NCBI GenBank assembly: GCA_910579735.1
Contig: CAJTUZ010000011.1
Location: forward strand, 1-64,000
From: an uncultured Lachnospiraceae bacterium
GTDB taxonomy: Bacteria > Bacillota > Clostridia > Lachnospirales > Lachnospiraceae
Reading direction: 5' to 3'
DNA length: 64,000 nucleotides
Under the pieces are notes generated by a model. The model saw only the letters and a program-made list of their open reading frames with translations. It had not been told where the DNA came from and made no database searches. Both the position numbers and the translations under genes were made by a program. Positions 29,201 through 36,787 of the stretch are shown here, piece after piece (position 1 is the first letter of the stretch; each line of letters begins with the position of its first letter).

Positions 29201-30447
29201 AGAAAAAACCATTCACAGAAGAGATGCGCCAAAACTATACGATACTCTGTCCGCAGATGTCGCCGATCCATTTTGATGTTTTACAGGCTGCTTTCTGCGC
29301 CTGCGGATACCACTTTGAAGTACTTGATAACGACAACCGGCGCGCCGTTGACGTCGGTCTCAAATATGTAAATAATGACGCGTGTTATCCTTCTCTTATG
29401 GTCGTCGGACAGATTATGGACGCACTGCTCTCCGGCAAATACGACGTCAATAAAGTAGCTATCATCATGACCCAGACAGGCGGCGGCTGCCGTGCCACCA
29501 ACTATGTCGGATTTATCAGACGGGCCCTTGAAAAAGCCGGTATGCCGCAGATTCCCGTAATCTCCCTGAATCTTGCCGGCATTGAAAGCAATCCGGGATT
29601 TCATGTAAATGCAGATATGTTTATACGGGCCGCTTATGCTGCCCTGTTCGGAGATATCTTCATGCGCTGCATCTACCGAATGCGTCCTTATGAAAAAGAA
29701 CCCGGTTCCGTGGAAGCCGTGCATCAGAAATGGCTGGCCAAATGCCGCCAGTTTGTATCGGAAAAGCATATGAGCTATTTTACGTTTTGCAGAATGTGCA
29801 GGGAAATGATAAAAGAATTCGATGCCGTTCCGATCACGGATGAGAAAAAACCGCGCGTCGGCATCGTAGGCGAGATCCTTGTAAAATTCGCGCCTGCAGC
29901 AAACAACTATCTGGTAAACCTTCTTGAATCGGAAGGAGCGGAAGCAGTCGTTCCCGATCTTATGGACTTCATGCTCTACTGCTTCTACAACCAGATCTAT
30001 AAGGCGCAGCATCTCGGAAAAACAAAGAAGGCCGCCGCACTTTCCAGACTCGGCATCTGGGCAATCGAACGACTGCGTTCCGCCGCGGCGAAAGAATTGA
30101 AAAAGAGCGTGCACTTTGAACCGCCGACAAGCATCTATCAGCTTGTCGAATATGCGGAGCCGATCGTCAATATCGGCAATCAGACCGGTGAAGGGTGGTT
30201 TTTGACCGGTGAAATGGTGGAACTGATCAACAGCGGCGTCAACAATATCGTCTGTACCCAGCCGTTTGGCTGTCTGCCCAACCATGTCGTCGGCAAAGGC
30301 GTAATCAAGGAGCTGCGCAGAAGATATCCGCTCTCCAATATCGTCGCCATCGATTATGATCCCGGCGCCAGCGAAGTCAATCAATTAAACAGAATCAAAC
30401 TGATGCTTTCCACAGCACAGAAAAATCTGAAAAAACAAAGCAGTTAA
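26209..30447 (+). CDS. Giant acyl-CoA dehydratase activase-related protein
   Basis: 1412 residues from the ATG 11 bases after AAGGAG; a GTG at 26197 is also in frame. Two tandem ASKHA (BadF/BadG/HgdC-type) ATPase domains: GIDIGSTTVKIAI near the start and GIDAGSTTTKTALV near residue 325. Each has downstream GGEDAK or GGQDMK and a CAGGTGSFID or CSSGCGSFIE motif carrying the 4Fe-4S cysteine. Residue ~610 has CKGCTNNCRL...GNRCERG. The C-terminal half is DUF2229/HgdB-like with conserved Cys (SECYPAK, NDACYPS, GGGCRATNY). Family role: ATP-driven electron transfer to radical dehydratases or similar. No dehydratase partner lies nearby. Confidence 0.88.
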   Translation: MKQMQYTLGIDIGSTTVKIAILDEKHQILFSDYKRHFANIRETLSDLLQSAYQKLGNISLHPMITGSGGLTLANHLQVPFVQEVIAVSTSLKELAPVTDVAIELGGEDAKIIYFEGGNVEQRMNGICAGGTGSFIDQMAALLQTDASGLNEYAKNYHSLYTIAARCGVFAKSDIQPLINEGATKEDLSASIFQAVVNQTISGLACGKPIRGHVAFLGGPLHFLSELKQSFIRTLKLDDDHIIDTDNSHLFAAIGSALNAKENVCYSMQEMVEKLSSDIKMEFEVERMDPLFSSKKEYDEFLERHSSHHVKTADLSSYHGNCFLGIDAGSTTTKTALVSEDGSLLYSFYSSNDGSPLKTAIRSIQEIYALLPEDVKIVRACSTGYGEALMKAAFLLDDGEVETVAHYNAAAFFDPDVDCILDIGGQDMKCIKIKNQTVDSVQLNEACSSGCGSFIETFAKSLNYSVQEFADAALFAKHPIDLGTRCTVFMNSKVKQAQKEGADVSDISAGLAYSVIKNALFKVIKVSDASELGRNIVVQGGTFYNDAVLRSFEKIADCHAIRPDIAGIMGAFGAALIARNNYHEGYQTSMLSIDKINTLQFETSMAKCKGCTNNCRLTINKFTGGRQYISGNRCERGLGKSKKENHVPNLFDYKLKRLFSYEPLPADEAARGTVGIPRVLNMYENYPFWFTFFTTLKYRVILSPSSNRKIYELGIESIPSESECYPAKLAHGHVTWLIRQGVDFIFYPALFYERNEFPEANDHYNCPIVTSYSENIKNNVEEIGRGEVDFRNPFMSFRDLHTVTGALTKEFDFLPIAEVIYACETAWKEQEQVRNDMRAKGEEVIAYMEQNHTRGIVLAGRPYHIDPEINHGIPELINSYDIAVLTEDSVSHLASPERPLIVSDQWMYHSRLYAAASYVKTRDDLDLIQLNSFGCGLDAVTTDQVNDILSGAGKIYTCLKIDEVNNLGAARIRIRSLLSAIKVREEQNRPRTVRSSAVEKKPFTEEMRQNYTILCPQMSPIHFDVLQAAFCACGYHFEVLDNDNRRAVDVGLKYVNNDACYPSLMVVGQIMDALLSGKYDVNKVAIIMTQTGGGCRATNYVGFIRRALEKAGMPQIPVISLNLAGIESNPGFHVNADMFIRAAYAALFGDIFMRCIYRMRPYEKEPGSVEAVHQKWLAKCRQFVSEKHMSYFTFCRMCREMIKEFDAVPITDEKKPRVGIVGEILVKFAPAANNYLVNLLESEGAEAVVPDLMDFMLYCFYNQIYKAQHLGKTKKAAALSRLGIWAIERLRSAAAKELKKSVHFEPPTSIYQLVEYAEPIVNIGNQTGEGWFLTGEMVELINSGVNNIVCTQPFGCLPNHVVGKGVIKELRRRYPLSNIVAIDYDPGASEVNQLNRIKLMLSTAQKNLKKQSS

Positions 30448-30453
30448 ATCAAA

Positions 30454-30489
30454 AGCAGATGTGCCGGTACAGGTCACATCTGCTTTCTT
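30454..30489. terminator. Bidirectional terminator after the activase
   Basis: AGCAGATGTG (30454-30463) pairs with CACATCTGCT (30475-30484), followed by TTCTT on +. On the minus strand it is followed by TTTTGATTT. The right arm includes the last codons and stop of the small gene at 30474-30650, so it may terminate both convergent genes. Confidence 0.8.
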
Positions 30490-30650
30490 ACTATCTTGTA
30501 CTCATCATCCTGTTGATAAAACGAACATTCAAAATTCCCGCCGCTCAGGAAACGGCTCATATCGTCTTCATCCAGGTCTACCATGCAGACATAGCATTCA
30601 TAATCTTCATCATAGACATAATTGCTGCATGTGTCACAACTGCTGCTCAT
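30474..30650 (-). CDS. Small cysteine-rich protein (DUF6472-like)
   Basis: 58 residues: starts MSSSCDTCSNYVYDEDYECY and ends FYQQDDEYKIVRKQM. Four or more cysteines (CDTC, CYVC, FECSF) suggest metal binding. The acidic CMVDLDEDDMSRFLSG core and the DEYKIVRKQ end match my memory of DUF6472, a small family frequent in Lachnospiraceae. The start follows GAAAGG at a longish distance. It is 57 bases downstream of the gene at 30708-30998, probably one unit. The stop lies in the terminator hairpin. Confidence 0.7.
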   Translation of the reverse strand: MSSSCDTCSNYVYDEDYECYVCMVDLDEDDMSRFLSGGNFECSFYQQDDEYKIVRKQM

Positions 30651-30707
30651 AGAATAACCATGCCTTTCTCATACGCCGACAACGGGCAGTTCCCTCTGCG
30701 CCCCGCG

Positions 30708-30998
30708 TTAATAAAACGTCTTGTCGAGTTTACGATTGATAAACTTCACTTTCCCCTTCTCTTCTTCTATCAGAGACTGTATGGCATCTTCTGCGGCTTC
30801 TTTCTGGAGCTGGTTCACGCAAAATACACACGTACCGAACTTGTCCCTGGAAAAAAGTCCCGGTTTCTCCCATTTTACATAATAGGAGACTCTGTTTTTC
30901 AAGAGAAGTTTCTCGATTCTTTCCTTGGTTGTCATGTCCGTGACCTGACACCATTCTAATTCATTGTGTACTTTCACTTTTTGATATGCAGTTTCCAT
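30708..30998 (-). CDS. Small conserved-looking protein, unknown function
   Basis: 96 residues from METAYQKVKVHN, with GAGGT seven bases before the ATG; a TTG two codons earlier is less likely. The pattern (helix TKERIEKLLLKNRVSYYVKWE, strand, CVFCVNQLQKEAAEDAIQSL helix) looks like a DUF2007-type alpha/beta fold in which a ligand or partner would be bound, but this is a weak resemblance. Divergent from metA; 190 bases of AT-rich DNA lie between them. Confidence 0.55.
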   Translation of the reverse strand: METAYQKVKVHNELEWCQVTDMTTKERIEKLLLKNRVSYYVKWEKPGLFSRDKFGTCVFCVNQLQKEAAEDAIQSLIEEEKGKVKFINRKLDKTFY

Positions 30999-31188
30999 CC
31001 TCAATACCTCATAAGTAAATATAAGTAAATTTTTATAAAATATACCTGTCTTATTATATCTCTTTTTGATCGATTGTGCAACCTTGCAGAATATCCCGAT
31101 TTATGTTATCTTTATATAGTTAAGTTCTGAAAATAAAAATGCCAGGCGCCTGCTTTTCCTTGCAGAGCAGACCGGATCGGAGCGTATT

Positions 31189-32106
31189 ATGCCAATTAAA
31201 ATAAAAGATTCCCTTCCCGCAAGAGCCGTCTTGGAGGGAGAAAATATTTTCGTCATGACACAGTACCGTGCAATTCATCAGGATATTCGTCCGCTCAACG
31301 TATTGATCTTAAACCTTATGCCGACGAAGATCGTCACGGAAACGCAGCTTTTGCGTAAACTGTCCAATTCACCGCTGCAGGTAACGGTTGAATTTCTGCA
31401 GACGGCAAGTTATATACCGCAGCATACGGACACCAGCCATTTAGAATCATTCTATACGACTTTTGATCAGGTAAAAGACCGCAAGTTCGACGGTATGATC
31501 ATTACCGGGGCGCCCCTCGATTATGTCAAATTTGAGGACGTCACTTACTGGAAGGAACTATGTGCGATCATGGAATGGGGCAAAACCCATGTACATTGTA
31601 CGCTGCACCTATGCTGGGCCGCCTATGCCGGACTATATTACTTCTACGGACTAAACCGCTATGACCTGCCCGAAAAACTCTCCGGCGTCTATGCACACAG
31701 AGTATTAAAAAAGACTTCGCCGCTTTTCCGCGGCTTCGATGATGTTTTCTATGCGCCGCAGTCACGCGCCATGGGCATCGATGCGGATACCATCGCTTCG
31801 GTTCCCGAACTGGAGCTTATGGCCGTATCCGACGAAGCCGGCGTTGCCATTGTAAAGACAACGGACAGCCGGCACCTTTTCGTCACATGCCATCCGGAAT
31901 ACGATGCCGACACGCTGTCCAGGGAATATTACAGAGATCTGGAAAAAGGACTGGATCCCATGATTCCCGTCAATTACTTCCCGGATGATGATCCGTCCAG
32001 GGCACCGGTCGTCAACTGGCGTTCCACGGGGCAGTTATTATATTCCAACTGGCTTAACTACTACGTGTACCAGACGACACCGTATGATATACGAAGCATC
32101 GAGTAA
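31189..32106 (+). CDS. metA: Homoserine O-acyltransferase, MetA family
   Basis: Acylates homoserine in methionine synthesis. 305 residues. Catalytic Cys142 (LHLCWAAYAG) and the His235/Glu237 pair (CHPEYD) fall at E. coli numbering. Position 111, which sets acyl donor choice (Gly for succinyl-CoA, Glu for acetyl-CoA in studied enzymes), is Asp here (TGAPLDYVKFEDV), nearer the acetyl type. The family PHSR motif reads PQSR. SD is a weak CGGAG. The 184-base leader has no SAM riboswitch that I can recognise; a possible TTGCAG-N17-TATCTT promoter is at 31084-31112. Confidence 0.92.
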   Translation: MPIKIKDSLPARAVLEGENIFVMTQYRAIHQDIRPLNVLILNLMPTKIVTETQLLRKLSNSPLQVTVEFLQTASYIPQHTDTSHLESFYTTFDQVKDRKFDGMIITGAPLDYVKFEDVTYWKELCAIMEWGKTHVHCTLHLCWAAYAGLYYFYGLNRYDLPEKLSGVYAHRVLKKTSPLFRGFDDVFYAPQSRAMGIDADTIASVPELELMAVSDEAGVAIVKTTDSRHLFVTCHPEYDADTLSREYYRDLEKGLDPMIPVNYFPDDDPSRAPVVNWRSTGQLLYSNWLNYYVYQTTPYDIRSIE

Positions 32107-32189
32107 CATGTACTGTTTCTTCAAGACCTCTAAAGTGGCTCCAAACTGCGCAATCACTTCATAAATACACAAAAGAAAGGAAAAAAACT

Positions 32190-32792
32190 ATGCCGGTAAA
32201 TTTAACAAAAGAACTGAAATTTGATCTGACAAAAGAAAATCCCGGTCTGAACAATCTGCTTGTCGGTCTGGGCTGGAACGTAAGTTCCTATGATTCCGAT
32301 ACGGACTTCGATCTGGATGCGGAAGTGTTTATGTTAGGGTCCGACGGCAAATGCCCTGCGGACGACGATCTTGTATTCTACGGCAATTTAGTCCATGCAA
32401 GCAAAGCCGTAAAACATCTCGGGGATAATCTGACAGGCGAGGGTGAAGGGGATGATGAGCAGATTCAGATCGATCTGCGTAAAATACCTGAAAATATTTC
32501 CAGAATTATTTTCACTGTCACCATCTATGACGCGGAAAAGCGGCAGCAGAACTTCGGACAGGTCTCCAACGCGTTCTTACAGGTTTCAAACGCATTTATC
32601 CGGGTCGTCAATGAAGAAACAGGTAACGAACTGCTCCAATATGATCTGGGTGAATCCTTCTCTATCGACTCTGCCCTGATCGTCGGCGAGCTTTACCGAA
32701 ACGGCGCGGAATGGGAGTTCAAATCTGTCGGCAAAGGATTCCAGGGCGGTCTTGCAGCGCTTTGCGATCATTATGGTGTAGCATACAAATAA
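32190..32792 (+). CDS. terD: TerD family calcium-binding stress protein
   Basis: 200 residues, one TerD domain. Acidic calcium-binding loops: DTDFDLDAEVFML near residues 37-49 and GDNLTGEGEGDDEQIQIDL near 80-98. Typical ending SIDSALIVGELYRNGAEWEFKSVG. TerD proteins are linked to tellurite, phage and envelope stress, usually in multi-gene ter clusters. Here it stands alone, 83 bases after metA with AGAAAGGAAA as ribosome-binding site. Confidence 0.93.
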   Translation: MPVNLTKELKFDLTKENPGLNNLLVGLGWNVSSYDSDTDFDLDAEVFMLGSDGKCPADDDLVFYGNLVHASKAVKHLGDNLTGEGEGDDEQIQIDLRKIPENISRIIFTVTIYDAEKRQQNFGQVSNAFLQVSNAFIRVVNEETGNELLQYDLGESFSIDSALIVGELYRNGAEWEFKSVGKGFQGGLAALCDHYGVAYK

Positions 32793-32795
32793 GAA

Positions 32796-32838
32796 TAAGG
32801 GAAGAACGGTACCATTTACGATACCGGCTCTTCCCTTA
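32796..32838. terminator. Hairpin between convergent terD and ligA
   Basis: TAAGGGAAGA-ACGGTA faces TACCGGCTCTTCCCTTA around a short loop, a near-perfect stem. It is not followed by a long T-tract on either strand. It covers the ligA stop (32816-32818). Confidence 0.6.
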
Positions 32839-34795
32839 AATATTCTCTCATAAAATCTTCTTCCGAAAGGATCCGGATACCAAGCTCTTTCGCCTTTTTA
32901 TTTTTTGAAGAATTCGAGGCCGTGTCGTTATTGATCAGACAGGCTGTTTTTGATGTGACACTTCCCGTCACTTTCCCGCCTTTGGTTTCAATGACCGCTT
33001 TTAATTCGTTCCGGTTTTCATAATGAGTAAGGCTTCCCGTGATCACAAAACTGAGACCTGCAAGCGTCTGCTCCGATTCTTCCATATTTTCAGCAGCAAT
33101 CGTTATTTCCTGCAGGAGATGGTCCAATTGCACGGCATTTTTTTCTTCCCGGAAATAATCGTGGAAAGCTTTCGCCAGCACTTCTCCGATACCTTCTATC
33201 TCGCTCAGTTCTTCTGCCTGCGCGCTTCTCATGGCGTCCAGATCGTTCCGGTAATACCGGCAGATCACCCTGGCATTGGCAAGGCCGATACCGGTAATGC
33301 CAAGCGCATAGATTACCCGCGCCAGCGGCGCCTCTCTTGCCCTTTCAATACTGCTTATCAGATTCTGATAAGACTTTTCCCCGAAGCCTTCCATCTGTGT
33401 GATCTCATCCTCATATCGCTGTAACCGGAACAGATCGGCAAACTCATGGATGAAACCTTTTCCGATAAATTTTTCAAGCGTAGCTTCCGATAAGCCATCG
33501 ATGTTCATAGCGTCCCTGCTGACAAAAAGCGTAAAAGATTTCAGTTTCTTCGCTTCACAGGCCGGATTGGTACAATACAGCGACTGCACATCGCCTACCT
33601 GTTTTATTTCCGTCGGTGCGCTGCAGACCGGACAGGCATCGGGAATCCGCACGGAGTCGCTTTTGGTCAGATTCTCGGCGATCTGGGGAATGATCATATT
33701 CGCTTTATAAACGGTAATACGGTCTCCGATTCCCAGCTGCAGCCCTCTCATGATGCTGATATTATGCAGAGAAGCCCGGCTGACCGTGGTTCCTTCCAGC
33801 TCTACCGGTTCAAATACCGCAATCGGATTGATCAGTCCGGTACGGCTTGGACTCCATTCAATTTCCTGCAGAACAGTCTCCCGCAGTTCATCCGCCCACT
33901 TAAAAGCAATGGAATCTCTCGGAAATTTCGCTGTCATGCCAAGCGAATGACCGTACGCGATATCATCATAGACGAGCACAAGGCCATCGGATGGAATATC
34001 ATAATGTTCGATCTTCTTTTCAAAATAATCAATAGCACCCAATATCGTATCAGGCGTTACTTTTTGATATTCCACAATATCAAATCCCTGCTCTTTCAGG
34101 AAAACAAACTGGTTTTCCCTGGAATTATGAAAATCGATACCGTCCGCTTTTACGAGGCTGAATGCAAAAAAGCTGACATTTCTGCCCGCGGTCACCTCAT
34201 TATTTAGCTGACGCACGGAACCGCTGCATAAATTTCTCGGGTTTTTGTATTTATTCTCGATTCCTTCGATCTGCCCGTTAATTTTCTCAAAATCAGAATA
34301 AGAAATGACGGCTTCTCCACGCAGGACAAGCTCCCCCTGGAACGGAATTGAAAGCGGAATGTTCTGAAATACCTTCGCATTATTGGTAATAACCTCTCCG
34401 ACTTCTCCGTTTCCACGTGTAACAGCCTTTGCAAGTTTTCCTGCAAAAAATGTCAAAACAATGGTAAGACCATCTAATTTCCACGAAAGAAGCGCTTCTT
34501 TACCATTCATCCAATCGCGCAGTTCTTCTCTGTTTTTCGTCTTTCCAAGAGAGAGCATCGGCCTTTCATGACGTTCTTTGGGCAGTTCGTCAACCGCTTC
34601 ATACCCCACTTGAACAGTCGGACTGTTTGTCAAAATAACGCCCGTCTCCTTTTCTAACGCCGACAGCTCATCATAGAGGCGGTCGTATTCATAATTCGAC
34701 ATGATTTCCATATCTTGTGCATAATACGCTTTGGAAGCGCTATTTAAAGTAGAAACCAGTTCCTTCATCCGATTCATTTTGTCGCTTTGCATCAT
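32816..34795 (-). CDS. ligA: NAD+-dependent DNA ligase
   Basis: Seals nicks in replication and repair with NAD+. 659 residues (or 658: two ATG codons are adjacent, and GAGGTG suits the second better). Adenylation domain with KLDG lysine (SWKLDGLTIVL), OB fold, zinc finger (CPVCSAP...CTNPACEAKK), HhH domain (GLANARV, IEGIGEV) and C-terminal BRCT (LAGLSFVITGSLTHYENRNE). Somewhat divergent from textbook LigA in the N-terminal half, but all domains are present. It follows rluF by 72 bases. Confidence 0.96.
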   Translation of the reverse strand: MMQSDKMNRMKELVSTLNSASKAYYAQDMEIMSNYEYDRLYDELSALEKETGVILTNSPTVQVGYEAVDELPKERHERPMLSLGKTKNREELRDWMNGKEALLSWKLDGLTIVLTFFAGKLAKAVTRGNGEVGEVITNNAKVFQNIPLSIPFQGELVLRGEAVISYSDFEKINGQIEGIENKYKNPRNLCSGSVRQLNNEVTAGRNVSFFAFSLVKADGIDFHNSRENQFVFLKEQGFDIVEYQKVTPDTILGAIDYFEKKIEHYDIPSDGLVLVYDDIAYGHSLGMTAKFPRDSIAFKWADELRETVLQEIEWSPSRTGLINPIAVFEPVELEGTTVSRASLHNISIMRGLQLGIGDRITVYKANMIIPQIAENLTKSDSVRIPDACPVCSAPTEIKQVGDVQSLYCTNPACEAKKLKSFTLFVSRDAMNIDGLSEATLEKFIGKGFIHEFADLFRLQRYEDEITQMEGFGEKSYQNLISSIERAREAPLARVIYALGITGIGLANARVICRYYRNDLDAMRSAQAEELSEIEGIGEVLAKAFHDYFREEKNAVQLDHLLQEITIAAENMEESEQTLAGLSFVITGSLTHYENRNELKAVIETKGGKVTGSVTSKTACLINNDTASNSSKNKKAKELGIRILSEEDFMREYLREEPVS

Positions 34796-34867
34796 TCACC
34801 TCATATTTTTTTACATTGATCTGTGCTCTGTAAACAGTCTTTCCCCAATCCCGGCAGCATTGCCGCA

Positions 34868-35620
34868 TCATTTCTGTGCCGGCGCGCACGCAGAATAAAG
34901 AGCTTCTCTCTCCTGTACGGATAATTCCCGGTATTCGCCCGGTTTTAATTTTGCAAGATCAACAGTCATAACGCGTGTTCTTAGTAATTTCTTCACTTCA
35001 TACCCCACCGCAGCGCACATTCTTCGTATCTGTCTGTTGACCCCCTGGGTCAGGATCATCCGCATCGTGTTGGGCCCTATCTGTGTAATCTGACACGGCC
35101 TTGTCGTCAGTTCCAGTTCTTTCAGATAAATCCCCGCTCTCATCTTCTCAAGAGCCTCGTTTGTCAAGGCTTTATTGACCTTTACGACATACTCCTTTTC
35201 ATGTCTGTTAGCGCCCCGCATCATCGCATCGATCAGGCCGCCATCATTTGTCATGATCAAAAGGCCCTCTGAATCTTTATCCAAACGGCCTGCATAAGTA
35301 AGTCTGACAGGATATTTTAACTCGTCCCGTATTTTTATCCTGGCATGTTTATCACGTTCCGTACAAGTGACCCCAACCGGCTTATAGTAAGCAAGAACAA
35401 CCTTCTGCTCCCGTCCCTGCAGCAGTTTCCCCCGTACTCTGATCTCGTCTTCCTGCGATACCTGCATGCCGGGTACGGCGTCTTTGCCGTTCACCGTCAC
35501 GACCTTCTCTTCGATCAGCTTATCGGCGTCTCTTCTGGAACAGATGCCGCATTCGGCAAGATATTTATTTAATCTGGTTGATTTCGGCCTGATACTCTGC
35601 CGGTCGGTGGGTTTCGACAT
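34868..35620 (-). CDS. rRNA pseudouridine synthase, RluB/RluF type
   Basis: 250 residues from MSKPTDRQSIRPKSTRLNKY; AGGAGTGACGAAA before the ATG fixes the start. An N-terminal S4 domain (YLAECGICSRRDADKLIEEKVVTVNGK) is followed by the catalytic domain with AGRLDKDSEGLLIMTNDG containing the catalytic Asp, and GVNRQIRRMCAAVGYEV near the end. The GRLDKDSEG form resembles RluF (23S U2604) more than RluB. The first 56 bases overlap the 3' end of the SGNH gene in another frame. Confidence 0.9.
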   Translation of the reverse strand: MSKPTDRQSIRPKSTRLNKYLAECGICSRRDADKLIEEKVVTVNGKDAVPGMQVSQEDEIRVRGKLLQGREQKVVLAYYKPVGVTCTERDKHARIKIRDELKYPVRLTYAGRLDKDSEGLLIMTNDGGLIDAMMRGANRHEKEYVVKVNKALTNEALEKMRAGIYLKELELTTRPCQITQIGPNTMRMILTQGVNRQIRRMCAAVGYEVKKLLRTRVMTVDLAKLKPGEYRELSVQEREALYSACAPAQK

Positions 35621-36752
35621 TTTCGTCACTCCTGTTATTTTTTCTGACAACACCGTGTTCCATCAGGAAGTCCCTCCACTGTGCATAATTATTGGCATAG
35701 AGATGCACGCCATCGAAAGTCAAATCGTCCTTTAACAATCCTTCCTCATCGGTAAACAGCGGGTTGCTGTCCAGATAAAACGTATCGGTTCCGTTTGCGA
35801 GCGTTGCTATCGCCGCATTCTTGGCATTGATATTAATATTATTAAACTCCGTATTTAAATTATTCTTCTCTCTGTTGACATGCAGATTGGCCATGAGGAA
35901 AATGATCGCCTGCGGCTGCCACTGCCTGATCTGCTCCAATACGGCCTGATAATGTTCCAGAAAATATTCGGTATTCCCATAACCGAGTTCGTTCATGCCA
36001 AGCATCAGATAGATCTTGCCGTAGTGCTTCTGCTGCATCACCTGATTCAGATCCGCTTTCTCGCCCGTCTTCTGATATGTAACGCCCTTTTCATCCAGAA
36101 GCTTATAGACCGTCATACCGTTCTCACAATAGAAATCAGCGTCCAGTCCGGCGTAATCCGCAATCCCCATCGTCCGCGAATCCCCTAAGAACACAGCGTC
36201 CGTAAAGTACTCTTCCTTCACTTTGGTATAGGCATAGTCTGTCGTAAGTGCAAGTTTTCCTGCATCTTCATAATAGATAGAATCCGTCTCCACCGGGTCA
36301 TAGTCCACAAAGACCGTCTGTCCGACAGGCTCTTCCGCCTCTTCTTCAACGATCTTCGCCATCTCTTTCTCTTCCTGCTCCTTTTGTGCAAGAAAGCTTC
36401 TCATTTGCTCTGCATGTTCACTGTCTTTCTCCAAAGTTTCCATAACGGCAGGTATTTTATTTTCTTCCTGCACGCCGTTATCCCTGTCTGTATCCGGTAT
36501 CTTCACCATAGCAGGCTCTGTCGGCGGAAGTCCTGTTACGCTGCCGTGCATCTCCTTTTCCATGATCACGGCGAAAACCGGACTGCTCCATAAGGAACGC
36601 CACTCCAGTCCTCCATAGTCCCGATACCATAGTAATATGACACCGCCGATTGTCAGAAACAGCCAGATGATAGAAATGGCTGTCAGATACGGACAATTCT
36701 GCAAGTTTTTTTTCAAACGTTTCTTATCTATCGACAAAGCTTTCACTCCCAA
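35565..36752 (-). CDS. Membrane-anchored SGNH/GDSL hydrolase
   Basis: About 395 residues; no ATG fits, and TTG/GTG codons between 36752 and 36737 follow GGGAG, so the exact start is open. One N-terminal membrane helix (AISIIWLFLTIGGVILLW), a long acidic coiled region, then the SGNH domain: FLGDSRTMG (Ser192), MNELGYGN, and FDGVHLYANNY (Asp/His). It lies 35 bases after the MBOAT gene. MBOAT plus SGNH proteins together O-acetylate exported polysaccharides in known systems (AlgI/AlgJ, PatA/PatB), so that role is likely. Confidence 0.85.
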   Translation of the reverse strand: MGVKALSIDKKRLKKNLQNCPYLTAISIIWLFLTIGGVILLWYRDYGGLEWRSLWSSPVFAVIMEKEMHGSVTGLPPTEPAMVKIPDTDRDNGVQEENKIPAVMETLEKDSEHAEQMRSFLAQKEQEEKEMAKIVEEEAEEPVGQTVFVDYDPVETDSIYYEDAGKLALTTDYAYTKVKEEYFTDAVFLGDSRTMGIADYAGLDADFYCENGMTVYKLLDEKGVTYQKTGEKADLNQVMQQKHYGKIYLMLGMNELGYGNTEYFLEHYQAVLEQIRQWQPQAIIFLMANLHVNREKNNLNTEFNNININAKNAAIATLANGTDTFYLDSNPLFTDEEGLLKDDLTFDGVHLYANNYAQWRDFLMEHGVVRKNNRSDENVETHRPAEYQAEINQIK

Positions 36753-36787
36753 ACAGTTATGTAAACTTCTTCAAATTTCCCCTGCGC

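Noticed and set aside
29281..30384. Long minus-strand frame inside the activase gene
   Set aside because: It is the antisense shadow of a clearly coding region, with no family features or ribosome site.
30459..30959. Plus-strand frame of 166 codons
   Set aside because: Antisense to two small minus-strand genes with better start signals and protein-like sequence.
31005..31188. SAM riboswitch upstream of metA
   Set aside because: The leader is AT-rich and lacks the conserved SAM-I/II/III core; only a CAGGCGCCTG palindrome is present.
32190..32792. terD as part of a tellurite/phage-defence ter cluster
   Set aside because: No terC, terZ or other ter gene is adjacent, so no defence cluster can be claimed.
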